From Lachnospiraceae bacterium UBA2864 (GTDB taxonomy: Bacteria > Bacillota > Clostridia > Lachnospirales > Lachnospiraceae), in contig DEFA01000037.1 of assembly GCA_002350525.1 (NCBI GenBank), positions 40,691-73,553 on the forward strand: a stretch of DNA of 32,863 nt. The letters run 5' to 3'. How positions within the stretch are numbered: the first letter of the stretch is position 1; each line of letters opens with the position of its first letter. A program made the translations under genes and the position numbers. Positions 23,592 through 31,363 of the stretch are shown one piece after another. Below the pieces are notes generated by a model. The model made no database searches and was not told the DNA's origin. It was given only the letters and a program-made list of their open reading frames with translations.

Positions 23592-26246
23592 CTATTCAGG
23601 ATAAAACTCCATTATCTCTTCGTCATCCGAAATATCATCATAATCCGATATTTCCAGATTATCTCTTATTACCCCGGTGAGTTCCTCATACATTATAAGA
23701 GCCTCATCATGATGTCTGCGTATCTCTTCGACATTTTCTTCCCTGGCAGCTGCTTCAAGTCCGGCCGCTGTACTGCCGAGTTTTTCCGCCCCCAGGGTTC
23801 TCGAAGAACTCTTCAGAGAATGCACATATATTTCGTAATTCTTCCAATCTTCCGATTCGTAACTGCTTCTGATCAACTCTATCTTCGTCTTTTCCTCTTT
23901 TGCAAATGCTTCCAGAACAGACTTATACATATCCATATCCTTTGAACAGAGGTTAAGACCCGCATCTGTATCAACTCCTGCTTCATTAAGAGCTTTTATC
24001 AGTTCCGAACAGGATTCTGCCTCCGCCGATATATCATCAACTCTTTCCACTACCTCTATCTTCTCTTCCGGCAGATAATTGCATATCATGTTTTCCAGAA
24101 GTGTTCCGTCAACGGGTTTTGTAAGATAATCATCGAAGCCCATTTCCAGATATCTGTCCCTGGCGCCTCTTATAACATCTGCCGTAAGACATATGACAGG
24201 CGTATTCTCATTGAGTTTATTCTCAAGTTCCTTTATCTGCTTCATAGCTTCGGTACCGTCCATACCCGGCATACGCTGATCCATAAGGATAACGTCATAT
24301 TTCTTATCTCCCGCCAGCTTTACCGAATCCGGACCGTTAAGAGCCGTATCTATCTGAATTCCGGTCTTCTTGAGGAGATTGGTAACCACAAGAATATTCA
24401 TCTCCGTATCGTCGACTACGAGAATGTGTGCTTCCGGCGCACGGAAGGATTCTCTGTAGTTTTTATCAGAACCGGTGTCCTGAGATGCCTCTCTGTAATC
24501 ACCGAGCGGCGAATCATCCTCTATCTTCTGCCACAGATTGAAGGCGAACCTGCTTCCGACATTATACTCACTTTCTACCTCCAGTTCGCTGTCCATAAGA
24601 TTCAGGAGCTTTCTGGCAATGGTCATTCCGAGTCCCGTACCTTCTATATTACGGTTACGGACCACATCAAGTCTTTCGAAGGATTCAAAGAGACGGTTCA
24701 TATCGCTTTCTTTAATACCTATACCCGTGTCTTTAACTTCTACACGGAGAAGTATCTTCTGTCCCTCTTCACTCTCTTTTCTCTCTTTACCTTCAACGGA
24801 AAGTATAACGGATCCTGTCTCCGTGTACTTTATCGCATTGGTAAGGAGATTCATTATTATCTGATTAATGCGCGTATCATCTCCGTATAATTCCGAAGGG
24901 AGTGTCTCATCGATATTAAAGATCAGTTCCAGATTCTTTGCGGCAGCCCTTTCCGAAACAGAATTTCTCAGATATAACATCTGTGATGCCACATTATAAC
25001 GTATCGGAACTATATCCATCTTTCCGTCTTCTATCTTGGAGAAGTCCAGAATACCGTTTATAAGCTGCAGCAGATTATGTCCCGACTGTTTTATACTATG
25101 AGAATATCCTATTATGTCCTTATTATCCGTCTCCCTGAGGATCATCTCATTCATTCCGATGATTGCATTTATAGGTGTCCTTATCTCATGGGACATATCT
25201 GCCAGAAAACGGCTTTTTGCCTCATTTGCCTCATCCGCCGCCTGCTTCTCCAGCTTAAGCACCCTCTGTTTATATTCCTGTTCCTGTTCGCTCACTCTGT
25301 CCAGAACCCTTGCAAGGAACATGGCTGCCAGAGCTCCGATTGCGATAGCCACAACCGTTGCTATAACAAAGCCGCGCATCATATTGAACACATCTCTCGA
25401 AAGCACTGCTTTACTGGTTGCGGTGCAGACATACCAACCGGTATTGGGCATTCTCGAGAAGATTAATCCTCTCATGGTTCCGTCATAGTCTCTGATGTAA
25501 ACCATCTCTTCATCACCGGACTGAATATTCCTGATAAGATCGGCATAAGGAGCATCCGGAACCTCCATTACATTGAGAGGCATATCTTCATAGCTGTAGG
25601 CTTCATTCGGATGAACGATCATTCGCATATTCTGGTCTATAAGAAATGCATAACTGTCCTCGGCAACATCGGCCTCTCTTATCATATCAACCAGAACATC
25701 AAGGAAAATATCGGCCGCCAGAACTCCCAGAAGCTCTCCGTCTTTATATACGGCCTTAGATATGGTTATTACAGGCTTTTGCGTATCCGAATCCAGATAC
25801 GGAGTGGAATAAAACAGTTCTCCCGTAAGCGCGGAAGTCGTATACCACTCTCTCTCATGTACAAAATCGACCGTGCCGTCTGCCATGAAATCAGACGCAC
25901 ATACCATATAGTTATCGGGATAAGTAAAGTAAACGTCGTAAACATAGCCGTTCTTGTTGAGCAGCTTGTTACTGTCTTTCAGATAATTATGAAATGCATC
26001 GTAATCTTGAAATGATATACCGTTAACCGCTATCTCCGCGGCCAAAGTATCTATGATTGTCGCATTGGTATTTACCCATGCCGTAAGCTCCAGTGCATAC
26101 TTCTGAGTTGCCACGCCATAAGTATCCTCCAGCTGATCGGTGAGACTTCTTCTGGCTCTCTGATAGCTGAAAAACGATAGTAATACAGTACTTCCGAGCA
26201 CTGCAAGAACTATTATGATAGTAACCTTGGTCCTAAAACTCTTCAT
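23592..26246 (-). CDS. Hybrid sensor histidine kinase (Cache-HisKA-HATPase-REC-Hpt)
   Basis: This 884-residue membrane sensor has TM1 near residues 7-27, an extracytoplasmic dCache-like domain to about 280 (IDTLAAEIAVNG, YDVYFTYPDNYMV, ISKAVYKDGELLGVLAADI) and TM2 (GFVIATVVAIAIGALAAMFL). HisKA carries the phospho-accepting His in MSHEIRTPINAIIGM near 352. The ATPase domain has NLLTNAIKYTETG, VKDTGIGI and GTGLGM. The receiver domain has ILVVDDTEMNILV, the acceptor Asp in VILMDQRMPGMDG near 652 and the Lys in YLTKPVD. The C-terminal Hpt has HSLKSSSRTLGAEKLGS, His near 808. I chose the ATG at 26246; a TTG at 26270 in frame would add 8 residues. No response regulator gene is adjacent, so the final output is unknown. 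Confidence 0.92.
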   Translation of the reverse strand: MKSFRTKVTIIIVLAVLGSTVLLSFFSYQRARRSLTDQLEDTYGVATQKYALELTAWVNTNATIIDTLAAEIAVNGISFQDYDAFHNYLKDSNKLLNKNGYVYDVYFTYPDNYMVCASDFMADGTVDFVHEREWYTTSALTGELFYSTPYLDSDTQKPVITISKAVYKDGELLGVLAADIFLDVLVDMIREADVAEDSYAFLIDQNMRMIVHPNEAYSYEDMPLNVMEVPDAPYADLIRNIQSGDEEMVYIRDYDGTMRGLIFSRMPNTGWYVCTATSKAVLSRDVFNMMRGFVIATVVAIAIGALAAMFLARVLDRVSEQEQEYKQRVLKLEKQAADEANEAKSRFLADMSHEIRTPINAIIGMNEMILRETDNKDIIGYSHSIKQSGHNLLQLINGILDFSKIEDGKMDIVPIRYNVASQMLYLRNSVSERAAAKNLELIFNIDETLPSELYGDDTRINQIIMNLLTNAIKYTETGSVILSVEGKERKESEEGQKILLRVEVKDTGIGIKESDMNRLFESFERLDVVRNRNIEGTGLGMTIARKLLNLMDSELEVESEYNVGSRFAFNLWQKIEDDSPLGDYREASQDTGSDKNYRESFRAPEAHILVVDDTEMNILVVTNLLKKTGIQIDTALNGPDSVKLAGDKKYDVILMDQRMPGMDGTEAMKQIKELENKLNENTPVICLTADVIRGARDRYLEMGFDDYLTKPVDGTLLENMICNYLPEEKIEVVERVDDISAEAESCSELIKALNEAGVDTDAGLNLCSKDMDMYKSVLEAFAKEEKTKIELIRSSYESEDWKNYEIYVHSLKSSSRTLGAEKLGSTAAGLEAAAREENVEEIRRHHDEALIMYEELTGVIRDNLEISDYDDISDDEEIMEFYPE

Positions 26247-26323
26247 ACCGGTTCCCGCCCCAAAACACAAAATACTTCCTGCCTAAATATACCATAGATT
26301 ACGTTTTTTTAACAGAAAGATTA

Positions 26324-26351
26324 TTGTGGTATCAGGCTGGTGTGATATAAT
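26324..26351 (+). promoter_or_regulatory. Predicted extended -10 promoter of the histidine phosphatase gene
   Basis: TTGTGG (26324-26329), a 16-nt spacer and TATAAT (26346-26351) preceded by TG at 26343-26344 form an extended -10 promoter. The gene starts about 80 nt downstream. The same divergent interval should also hold the promoter of the sensor kinase, but I see no clear match on the minus strand. Confidence 0.6.
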
Positions 26352-26433
26352 TCAACATACATAACTCAAAGATTAAACGGTACTGTCCGCAGATAAATAC
26401 AAACATAGTACAGCAGAAAGGTGGATGAGAAAA

Positions 26434-27123
26434 ATGAGAATATTGTTTATTCGACACGGAGAACCCGATTATGTTAAGGATTGTCTGACAGAACGGGGTA
26501 AAAAGCAGGCAGAACGGGCATCGCAGCGATTACAATCGGAAGGAATAGACAAGATATATTCTTCTCCCATGGGACGTGCCCGGGAAACTGCGGAATTTAC
26601 GGCAAAGCGTCTGGATCTTCCGATAACGATCCTCGACTACATGCATGAGGTCGACTGGGGCGGCGAGGGTATCCCCGCAGAAGGCCATCTGTGGACACTC
26701 AGCAATCGGATGATGGAAGAAGGTTTTGATCCTTTTAAACAGGATTGGCGCGAACATCCGTATTTTAAGAAAAATACCGTAATGGATTATTATGACAGGC
26801 TGGGAGATTCTTTTGACGAATTACTGCTTTCATACGGCTATCGTCAGGAAGGAAGCAGATTTTTCTGTACCACGGACAGTGAAGATACCATAGCCATATT
26901 TTCACATGGAGGCTCCGGAGCATGTGTGCTTTCCAGGATTCTGTCACTTCCTTTTCCGTATATGCTCTGTGTACTTCCTTATGCTTTTACTTCGATCATT
27001 ATAGTCGAGCTTCCGGTCAGAAAAGATACCTATGTGCATGCAAGGCTCGAACTCTTCAATGATGCCGCACACGTATATGACATCTCGGACGGACTGAAGC
27101 TCCAGCAGAAATCGATCTACTGA
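26434..27123 (+). CDS. Histidine phosphatase family protein (phosphoglycerate mutase-like)
   Basis: This 229-residue enzyme of the histidine phosphatase superfamily has the catalytic motif LFIRHGEPDY at the very N-terminus, the acid in HEVDWGG near residue 70, and the second catalytic His in IFSHGGSGACVL. The lack of further domains and the RHGEPDY wording suit a phosphatase of small metabolites (the alpha-ribazole phosphatase/PhoE-like group) rather than glycolytic mutase. I prefer the ATG at 26434, 9 nt after AGGTGG; an ATG at 26425 directly abuts that site. It is a single-gene unit between divergent and convergent neighbours. Confidence 0.85.
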   Translation: MRILFIRHGEPDYVKDCLTERGKKQAERASQRLQSEGIDKIYSSPMGRARETAEFTAKRLDLPITILDYMHEVDWGGEGIPAEGHLWTLSNRMMEEGFDPFKQDWREHPYFKKNTVMDYYDRLGDSFDELLLSYGYRQEGSRFFCTTDSEDTIAIFSHGGSGACVLSRILSLPFPYMLCVLPYAFTSIIIVELPVRKDTYVHARLELFNDAAHVYDISDGLKLQQKSIY

Positions 27124-27135
27124 TTCCCAAATTAA

Positions 27136-27165
27136 GAAGATGCTGCCACAAAGGGCAGCATCTTC
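27136..27165. terminator. Hairpin between convergent genes, probable bidirectional terminator
   Basis: A perfect 12-bp stem, GAAGATGCTGCC (27136-27147) with GGCAGCATCTTC (27154-27165), has a 6-nt loop. It lies between the stop of the histidine phosphatase gene and that of glnN. The T-tract is weak: TTAATTT on the minus-strand side, none on the plus side, so efficiency is uncertain. Confidence 0.65.
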
Positions 27166-27195
27166 AAGGGGATATATTGTGATATATATTTCGAG

Positions 27196-29298
27196 CTAGT
27201 TAACACTGAACAGAAGCTGTCCGTAGCTTGGGAACGGCCAATCCTTCTGTGATGTAAGCATTTCAGCTTCATCAACATATTTACGAAGCTCATCCATTGC
27301 AGGAAGAAGATCGTCTCTTACATATGCTGAAGAATCAAAGATATTTTCCTTGGTCTTCAGTTCCTTTAATACATCTTCAAGCTTTATAACTGCTGTAAGG
27401 ATGTCGTCCGTAAGTTCCGAAAGTCTCTCCATTGTAGATACTTCGTAGTTACATTTTACATTAGCACTTACTTCTCTCATGAGCTTTGTTGTCTCAGCGA
27501 GTCTGTAAAGATATCTCTCAATAGCCGGAAGATAATTCTTGCGGACCATATCAACCATTGTAAGGCCTTCGATATTAACCTGCTTTACATAGTTCTCAAG
27601 CATGATCTCACATCTTGATACAAGCTCGGCTTCCGTAAATACCTTATGAGCCATAAGCATTTCTTTATTCTTATCATCAAGAAGATGCGGCATAGCATCC
27701 GCTGTTGTCTTGAGATTCGAAAGTCCTCTTACTTCCGTAGCTTCCTTTACCCAATCCTCACCGTATCCGTTGCCGTCAAAAAGGATTCTCTGATGCTCCG
27801 TGATAACTCTCTTAATGAGCTTATGAAGATCTTCCTCGAAATTCTCCGACTTCTCAAGTTCATCCGCATACTGACGAAGGCTCTCTGCAACCGCTGAATT
27901 AAGCATGATATTGCAGCAGGCGATACTGTTTGAAGAACCGAGTGATCTGAATTCGAACTTATTACCTGTGAAAGCGAACGGTGATGTTCTGTTTCTGTCT
28001 GTTGTATCACGTCTGAATCTCGGAAGTGAATGAACGCCGAGCTTCATAACCACGTCTTCCGTACCTGCGTATGGCTTATCTTCTCTGATTGCATTGAGAA
28101 TTGCCGTAAGCTCATCTCCGAGGAATATAGAGATGATTGCAGGAGGTGCCTCGTTAGCACCGAGTCTGTGATCGTTGCCTGCTGTCGCAACAGACAGACG
28201 AAGGAGATCCTGATAATCGTCAACTGCCTGGATAACAGCACAGAGGAAAAGAAGGAACTGTGCGTTCTCATAAGGTGTTTTTCCCGGAGACAGAAGATTG
28301 ATTCCCGTATCCGTTCCGATGGACCAGTTATTATGCTTTCCCGATCCGTTAACACCTGCAAACGGTTTCTCATGAAGGAGACATTCCATTCCGTGACGGG
28401 CAGCAACTTTCTTCATGATCTCCATCGTAAGCTGGTTTGCATCTGTTGCAACATTGGTTGTTGAGTAAATTGGTGCCAGCTCGTGCTGTGCCGGCGCAAC
28501 CTCATTATGTTCTGTCTTTGCAAGTATACCGAGTTTCCAGAGTTCGTTATTCAGATCTTCCATGAATTCATTTACTCTCGGCTTGATAACTCCGAAGTAA
28601 TGATCATCCATTTCCTGACCCTTAGGAGGCATAGCACCGAAAAGTGTTCTTCCCGTATATTTAAGGTCAGGTCTCTTGTTCCATACTTCTCTGTCTACAA
28701 GGAAGTATTCCTGCTCCGGTCCTACACTTGTTCTGACATACTTTACATCATCGTTTCCGAAAAGCTTAAGAACTCTCTTTGCCTGCTTGTTGATAGCCTG
28801 CATGGATCTGAGAAGCGGTGTTTTCTTATCAAGTGCTTCTCCCGAATATGAACAGAACGCTGTCGGGATGCAAAGTGTATGATCTTTTATAAATGCAAAG
28901 GAGGTTGGATCCCATGCTGTATATCCTCTTGCCTCAAATGTAGCTCTGAGTCCTCCTGATGGGAAAGATGAAGCGTCAGGCTCACCCTTGATAAGTTCCT
29001 TGCCGGAAAAGTCCATCAGTACTCCGCCGTCAGGTGATGGTGTTATGAAGCTGTCATGCTTCTCGGCTGTAACTCCGGTAAGAGGCTGGAACCAATGTGT
29101 GAAATGTGTTGCACCGTTTTCAAGTGCCCAGCTCTTCATCTCTTCTGCTACAGCATCTGCAACATGCTCTTCAAGTCTGACATTCTCATCGATAGTCTTC
29201 TTGAGTGATGCATAAACATCATCCGAGAGTCTTGCCCTCATTACTCTCTCATCAAATACAAGCGAACCAAAAAGTTCAGGTACATTTGTCTTTGCCAT
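27196..29298 (-). CDS. glnN: Type III glutamine synthetase
   Basis: This enzyme condenses glutamate and ammonia to glutamine using ATP, in the cytoplasm. The 700-residue length fits the large GSIII family rather than GSI (about 440). The family regions are VPELFGSLVFDERVM at the N-terminus, GPEQEYFLVDREVW, GVNGSGKHNNWSIGTDTG, GNDHRLGANEAPPAIISIF and NRTSPFAFTGNKFEFRSLGS. The ATG at 29298 has AAGGAGG 9 nt upstream; the 13-residue extension to 29337 runs into the leader terminator region and is rejected. Expression probably depends on its own promoter and on readthrough of the leader terminator. The gene lies downstream of the ANTAR protein and of the type I synthetase. Confidence 0.96.
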   Translation of the reverse strand: MAKTNVPELFGSLVFDERVMRARLSDDVYASLKKTIDENVRLEEHVADAVAEEMKSWALENGATHFTHWFQPLTGVTAEKHDSFITPSPDGGVLMDFSGKELIKGEPDASSFPSGGLRATFEARGYTAWDPTSFAFIKDHTLCIPTAFCSYSGEALDKKTPLLRSMQAINKQAKRVLKLFGNDDVKYVRTSVGPEQEYFLVDREVWNKRPDLKYTGRTLFGAMPPKGQEMDDHYFGVIKPRVNEFMEDLNNELWKLGILAKTEHNEVAPAQHELAPIYSTTNVATDANQLTMEIMKKVAARHGMECLLHEKPFAGVNGSGKHNNWSIGTDTGINLLSPGKTPYENAQFLLFLCAVIQAVDDYQDLLRLSVATAGNDHRLGANEAPPAIISIFLGDELTAILNAIREDKPYAGTEDVVMKLGVHSLPRFRRDTTDRNRTSPFAFTGNKFEFRSLGSSNSIACCNIMLNSAVAESLRQYADELEKSENFEEDLHKLIKRVITEHQRILFDGNGYGEDWVKEATEVRGLSNLKTTADAMPHLLDDKNKEMLMAHKVFTEAELVSRCEIMLENYVKQVNIEGLTMVDMVRKNYLPAIERYLYRLAETTKLMREVSANVKCNYEVSTMERLSELTDDILTAVIKLEDVLKELKTKENIFDSSAYVRDDLLPAMDELRKYVDEAEMLTSQKDWPFPSYGQLLFSVN

Positions 29299-29335
29299 TT
29301 GTATATCCTCCTTAAATGTTTCACACATTTTGAAC

Positions 29336-29374
29336 AAAAAAAGGGCGTCTCAGAGGAATATCCTCTAAGACGCC
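29336..29374 (-). terminator. Intrinsic terminator in the glnN leader
   Basis: On the minus strand GGCGTCT (29350-29344 complement arm on the 3' side) pairs with AGACGCC, and an inner AGAGGA/TCCTCT stem caps it. TTTTTTT follows at 29342-29336. The terminator lies 38 nt before the glnN start and downstream of a strong promoter, so it must regulate glnN rather than end the ANTAR gene alone. Confidence 0.85.
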
Positions 29375-29383
29375 TTTGTCTTA
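29366..29383 (-). promoter_or_regulatory. ANTAR-type hexaloop hairpin overlapping the glnN leader terminator
   Basis: On the minus strand TAAGAC (29383-29378), loop AAAGGC and GTCTTA (29371-29366) form a perfect 6-bp hairpin. The six-base loop has A at position 1 and G at position 4, the features known for ANTAR-bound RNA hairpins. Its loop and 3' arm contain the 5' arm of the terminator, so the two structures exclude each other. Known ANTAR sites have two such hairpins; I see only one. Confidence 0.6.
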
Positions 29384-29393
29384 ACTGTGTGTT

Positions 29394-29422
29394 ATATTAC
29401 TCTTATGTTTTTTCTTTGTCAA
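29394..29422 (-). promoter_or_regulatory. Predicted strong promoter of glnN
   Basis: On the minus strand a consensus TTGACA (29422-29417), a 17-nt spacer and TAATAT (29399-29394) predict transcription starting near 29387, about 90 nt before the glnN ATG and just ahead of the ANTAR-type hairpin. Confidence 0.8.
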
Positions 29423-29487
29423 TAATTTTTTAAACTATTTTTCTGCCGTATTTTTTAACATTTTTTCCACAGCCCTGCTGCGCAGTC

Positions 29488-30063
29488 TCAGCCTATTATA
29501 TCTTCAGCCACCTGACGTTTTGTCATACCGCTGTTCATGGCCTCTCGGATGATATATTCGTGCGCTTCATCCTCAGACATTCCTCGTCCGACCAGAATGA
29601 TCTTTGCACGGCTCACGAGCTTCAGTTCCTCCATCTTGTCTTCCAGAGTTCTCATCTGCTTATGGATCTTCTTAACTCTCTTATTAAGGGCCAGAAGGAG
29701 CCTTATACTTCTGTCAAGCTCACCTCTCTTAACCGGCTTGGGTATGGTTATAACGCCGTAATCTATAAGATGGTTCATCACATCACTGTGAATCTCACTC
29801 GGCACTGCCATAACTATTCCGGAGCTGTGCTTTTCGACAACGTCCTTTACAAAGTCCGTGCCGAGGCCGTCGGAAAGAGGAGCATTTATCAGGATCATGT
29901 CATATTCCCTGACAAGGAGCTCACGTCTTGCACTGGAGGCACTTTTCCTTATCTCGATCACGTTAAAAGTTCTCTCCGGAAGGGCCTTCTCGACCAACAT
30001 ATTAAATTGTTCAGATGATGATACTATCAGTATCGAAAATCTATCTGAAGTTCTGCTATTCAT
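29488..30063 (-). CDS. ANTAR-domain antiterminator with pseudo-receiver domain
   Basis: This 191-residue RNA-binding regulator has an N-terminal receiver-like domain (FSILIVSSSEQFNMLVEKAL). The phosphorylation site region reads YDMILINAPLSDGLG, with Asn where the acceptor Asp should be, so control by phosphorylation is unlikely. A coiled coil (RVKKIHKQMRTLEDKMEELK) leads to the ANTAR domain (LVSRAKIILVGRGMSEDEAHEYIIREAMNSGMTKRQVAEDII). ANTAR proteins bind paired hexaloop hairpins and prevent termination. I chose the ATG at 30063; a longer frame to 30222 overlaps glnA. Its ribosome binding site is weak (AAAGG, 13 nt away), so coupling to glnA, which ends 49 nt upstream, is possible. The likely target is the glnN leader just downstream. 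Confidence 0.9.
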   Translation of the reverse strand: MNSRTSDRFSILIVSSSEQFNMLVEKALPERTFNVIEIRKSASSARRELLVREYDMILINAPLSDGLGTDFVKDVVEKHSSGIVMAVPSEIHSDVMNHLIDYGVITIPKPVKRGELDRSIRLLLALNKRVKKIHKQMRTLEDKMEELKLVSRAKIILVGRGMSEDEAHEYIIREAMNSGMTKRQVAEDIIG

Positions 30064-30112
30064 AAAGATCGCGGGACCTTTCTGCTTCAATAACAAAGGT
30101 GTATATCTACAA

Positions 30113-31282
30113 TTATATATATTTATCAATGATTGCCTTAGGCAGGAGATTCTTGATAAAATCGCTGGATTCAGCGCATTTAATAGCCTCTTTTCTGGAC
30201 TTCGGGAGAAATGCGGCATCACTGTCTATCTCTGCCGGAAGAGAAAGTTTATTCTCAATTCCGTAAAGTCCCGCATATATAAGAAGCGCATAAGCAAGAT
30301 ACGGATTACTTACGGCATCAGGTGAGCGCAGCTCCGCTCTCGGCTGCTTCTCCTTATCGTTGATATGCATAAGTTCGGAACCCGCAACATTCGACCAGTT
30401 AACCTTATCAGGTGCGGTACCTGTACCGAATCTGTTATACGATGAATCCGTAGGATTAAGGAATATGGTGATATCACGTATCTTGTCAAGGATTCCGGCA
30501 GCCACGTATTTTATCACATCATTACCATCCTTATCCTTTGCGAATATGTTGATATGATATCCGTTACCCGGCTTATCCGAAAGCGGCATCGGCGAAAAAT
30601 CCGCATAGAGGCCGTTTCTGTCGGCAACGGTCGCAACAACCATCTTAAAGGTCGTCATCTGATCCGCAGCCTTAAGCGGAGAACCGTAATGGAAATCGAT
30701 CTCATTCTGTCCCGGTCCTCTCTCATGATGAGATCTTTCCGGAGTAAGCCCCATTTCCTCTATAGTGAGACATATCTCACGACGTATATTCTCTCCCCTG
30801 TCAAGAGGCGCAATATCCATGTATCCCGCTTCATCATAAGGAATCTTTGTAGGCCTTGCCTCATCATCGGTCTTAAAGAGATAAAATTCCATCTCCGAGC
30901 CGAATCTGAACTCTATGCCCGCATCCTTTGCAGCCTCTACCGCCTTCTTAAGAATGTATCTGGTATCCGCCTCAAAAGGTGTACCGTCAGCCGTACATAC
31001 GTCACAGAACATTCTGAGAACTCGTCCCGAGTCCGGTCTCCACGGAAGCACACAAAGAGTATCCGGGTCCGGTCTAAGATACAATATCTCATCTCCGCAT
31101 CCCTCAAAACCTCTTATGGACTTTGCATTTATCATTATGCCGTCCCTGAATGCCTTATGTATCTCACTTGGCATAACCGATATGTTCTTCTGGATACCGT
31201 AAGCATCACGAAAAGCAAGCCTTATAAACTTGGCATCCTCTTCCTCTATGTATTCCATTATCTCTTTTTCTGAATATGTCAT
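30113..31282 (-). CDS. glnA: Type I-like glutamine synthetase, short form
   Basis: This 389-residue GSI-type enzyme is about 50 residues shorter than usual GlnA. The N-terminal beta-grasp has FIRLAFRDAYGIQKNISV. The catalytic domain has FGSEMEFYLF, ERGPGQNEIDFHY, GNGYHINIF with the active-site His, the flexible-loop region NPTDSSYNRFGTGTAPDKVNWS and PRAELRSPDAVSNPYLAYA with the substrate Arg. The C-terminal region is reduced and I see no adenylylation-site tyrosine motif. The ATG at 31282 has AAGGGG 6 nt upstream; a longer frame to 31318 is less likely. The essential residues look intact, so it may make glutamine, or may have shifted to a related amine substrate. It is followed by the ANTAR gene. 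Confidence 0.88.
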   Translation of the reverse strand: MTYSEKEIMEYIEEEDAKFIRLAFRDAYGIQKNISVMPSEIHKAFRDGIMINAKSIRGFEGCGDEILYLRPDPDTLCVLPWRPDSGRVLRMFCDVCTADGTPFEADTRYILKKAVEAAKDAGIEFRFGSEMEFYLFKTDDEARPTKIPYDEAGYMDIAPLDRGENIRREICLTIEEMGLTPERSHHERGPGQNEIDFHYGSPLKAADQMTTFKMVVATVADRNGLYADFSPMPLSDKPGNGYHINIFAKDKDGNDVIKYVAAGILDKIRDITIFLNPTDSSYNRFGTGTAPDKVNWSNVAGSELMHINDKEKQPRAELRSPDAVSNPYLAYALLIYAGLYGIENKLSLPAEIDSDAAFLPKSRKEAIKCAESSDFIKNLLPKAIIDKYI

Positions 31283-31363
31283 AGCATTCCCCTTGTTATA
31301 TTCTCTATGATCCGGCATTTTTTGTTTCTCCCACCGGACAGCTACGATTTTACCTTACACTAT

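Noticed and set aside
30064..30222. N-terminal extension of the ANTAR protein.
   Set aside because: It would overlap the glnA 3' end by about 110 bp and the extra residues do not resemble a receiver domain.
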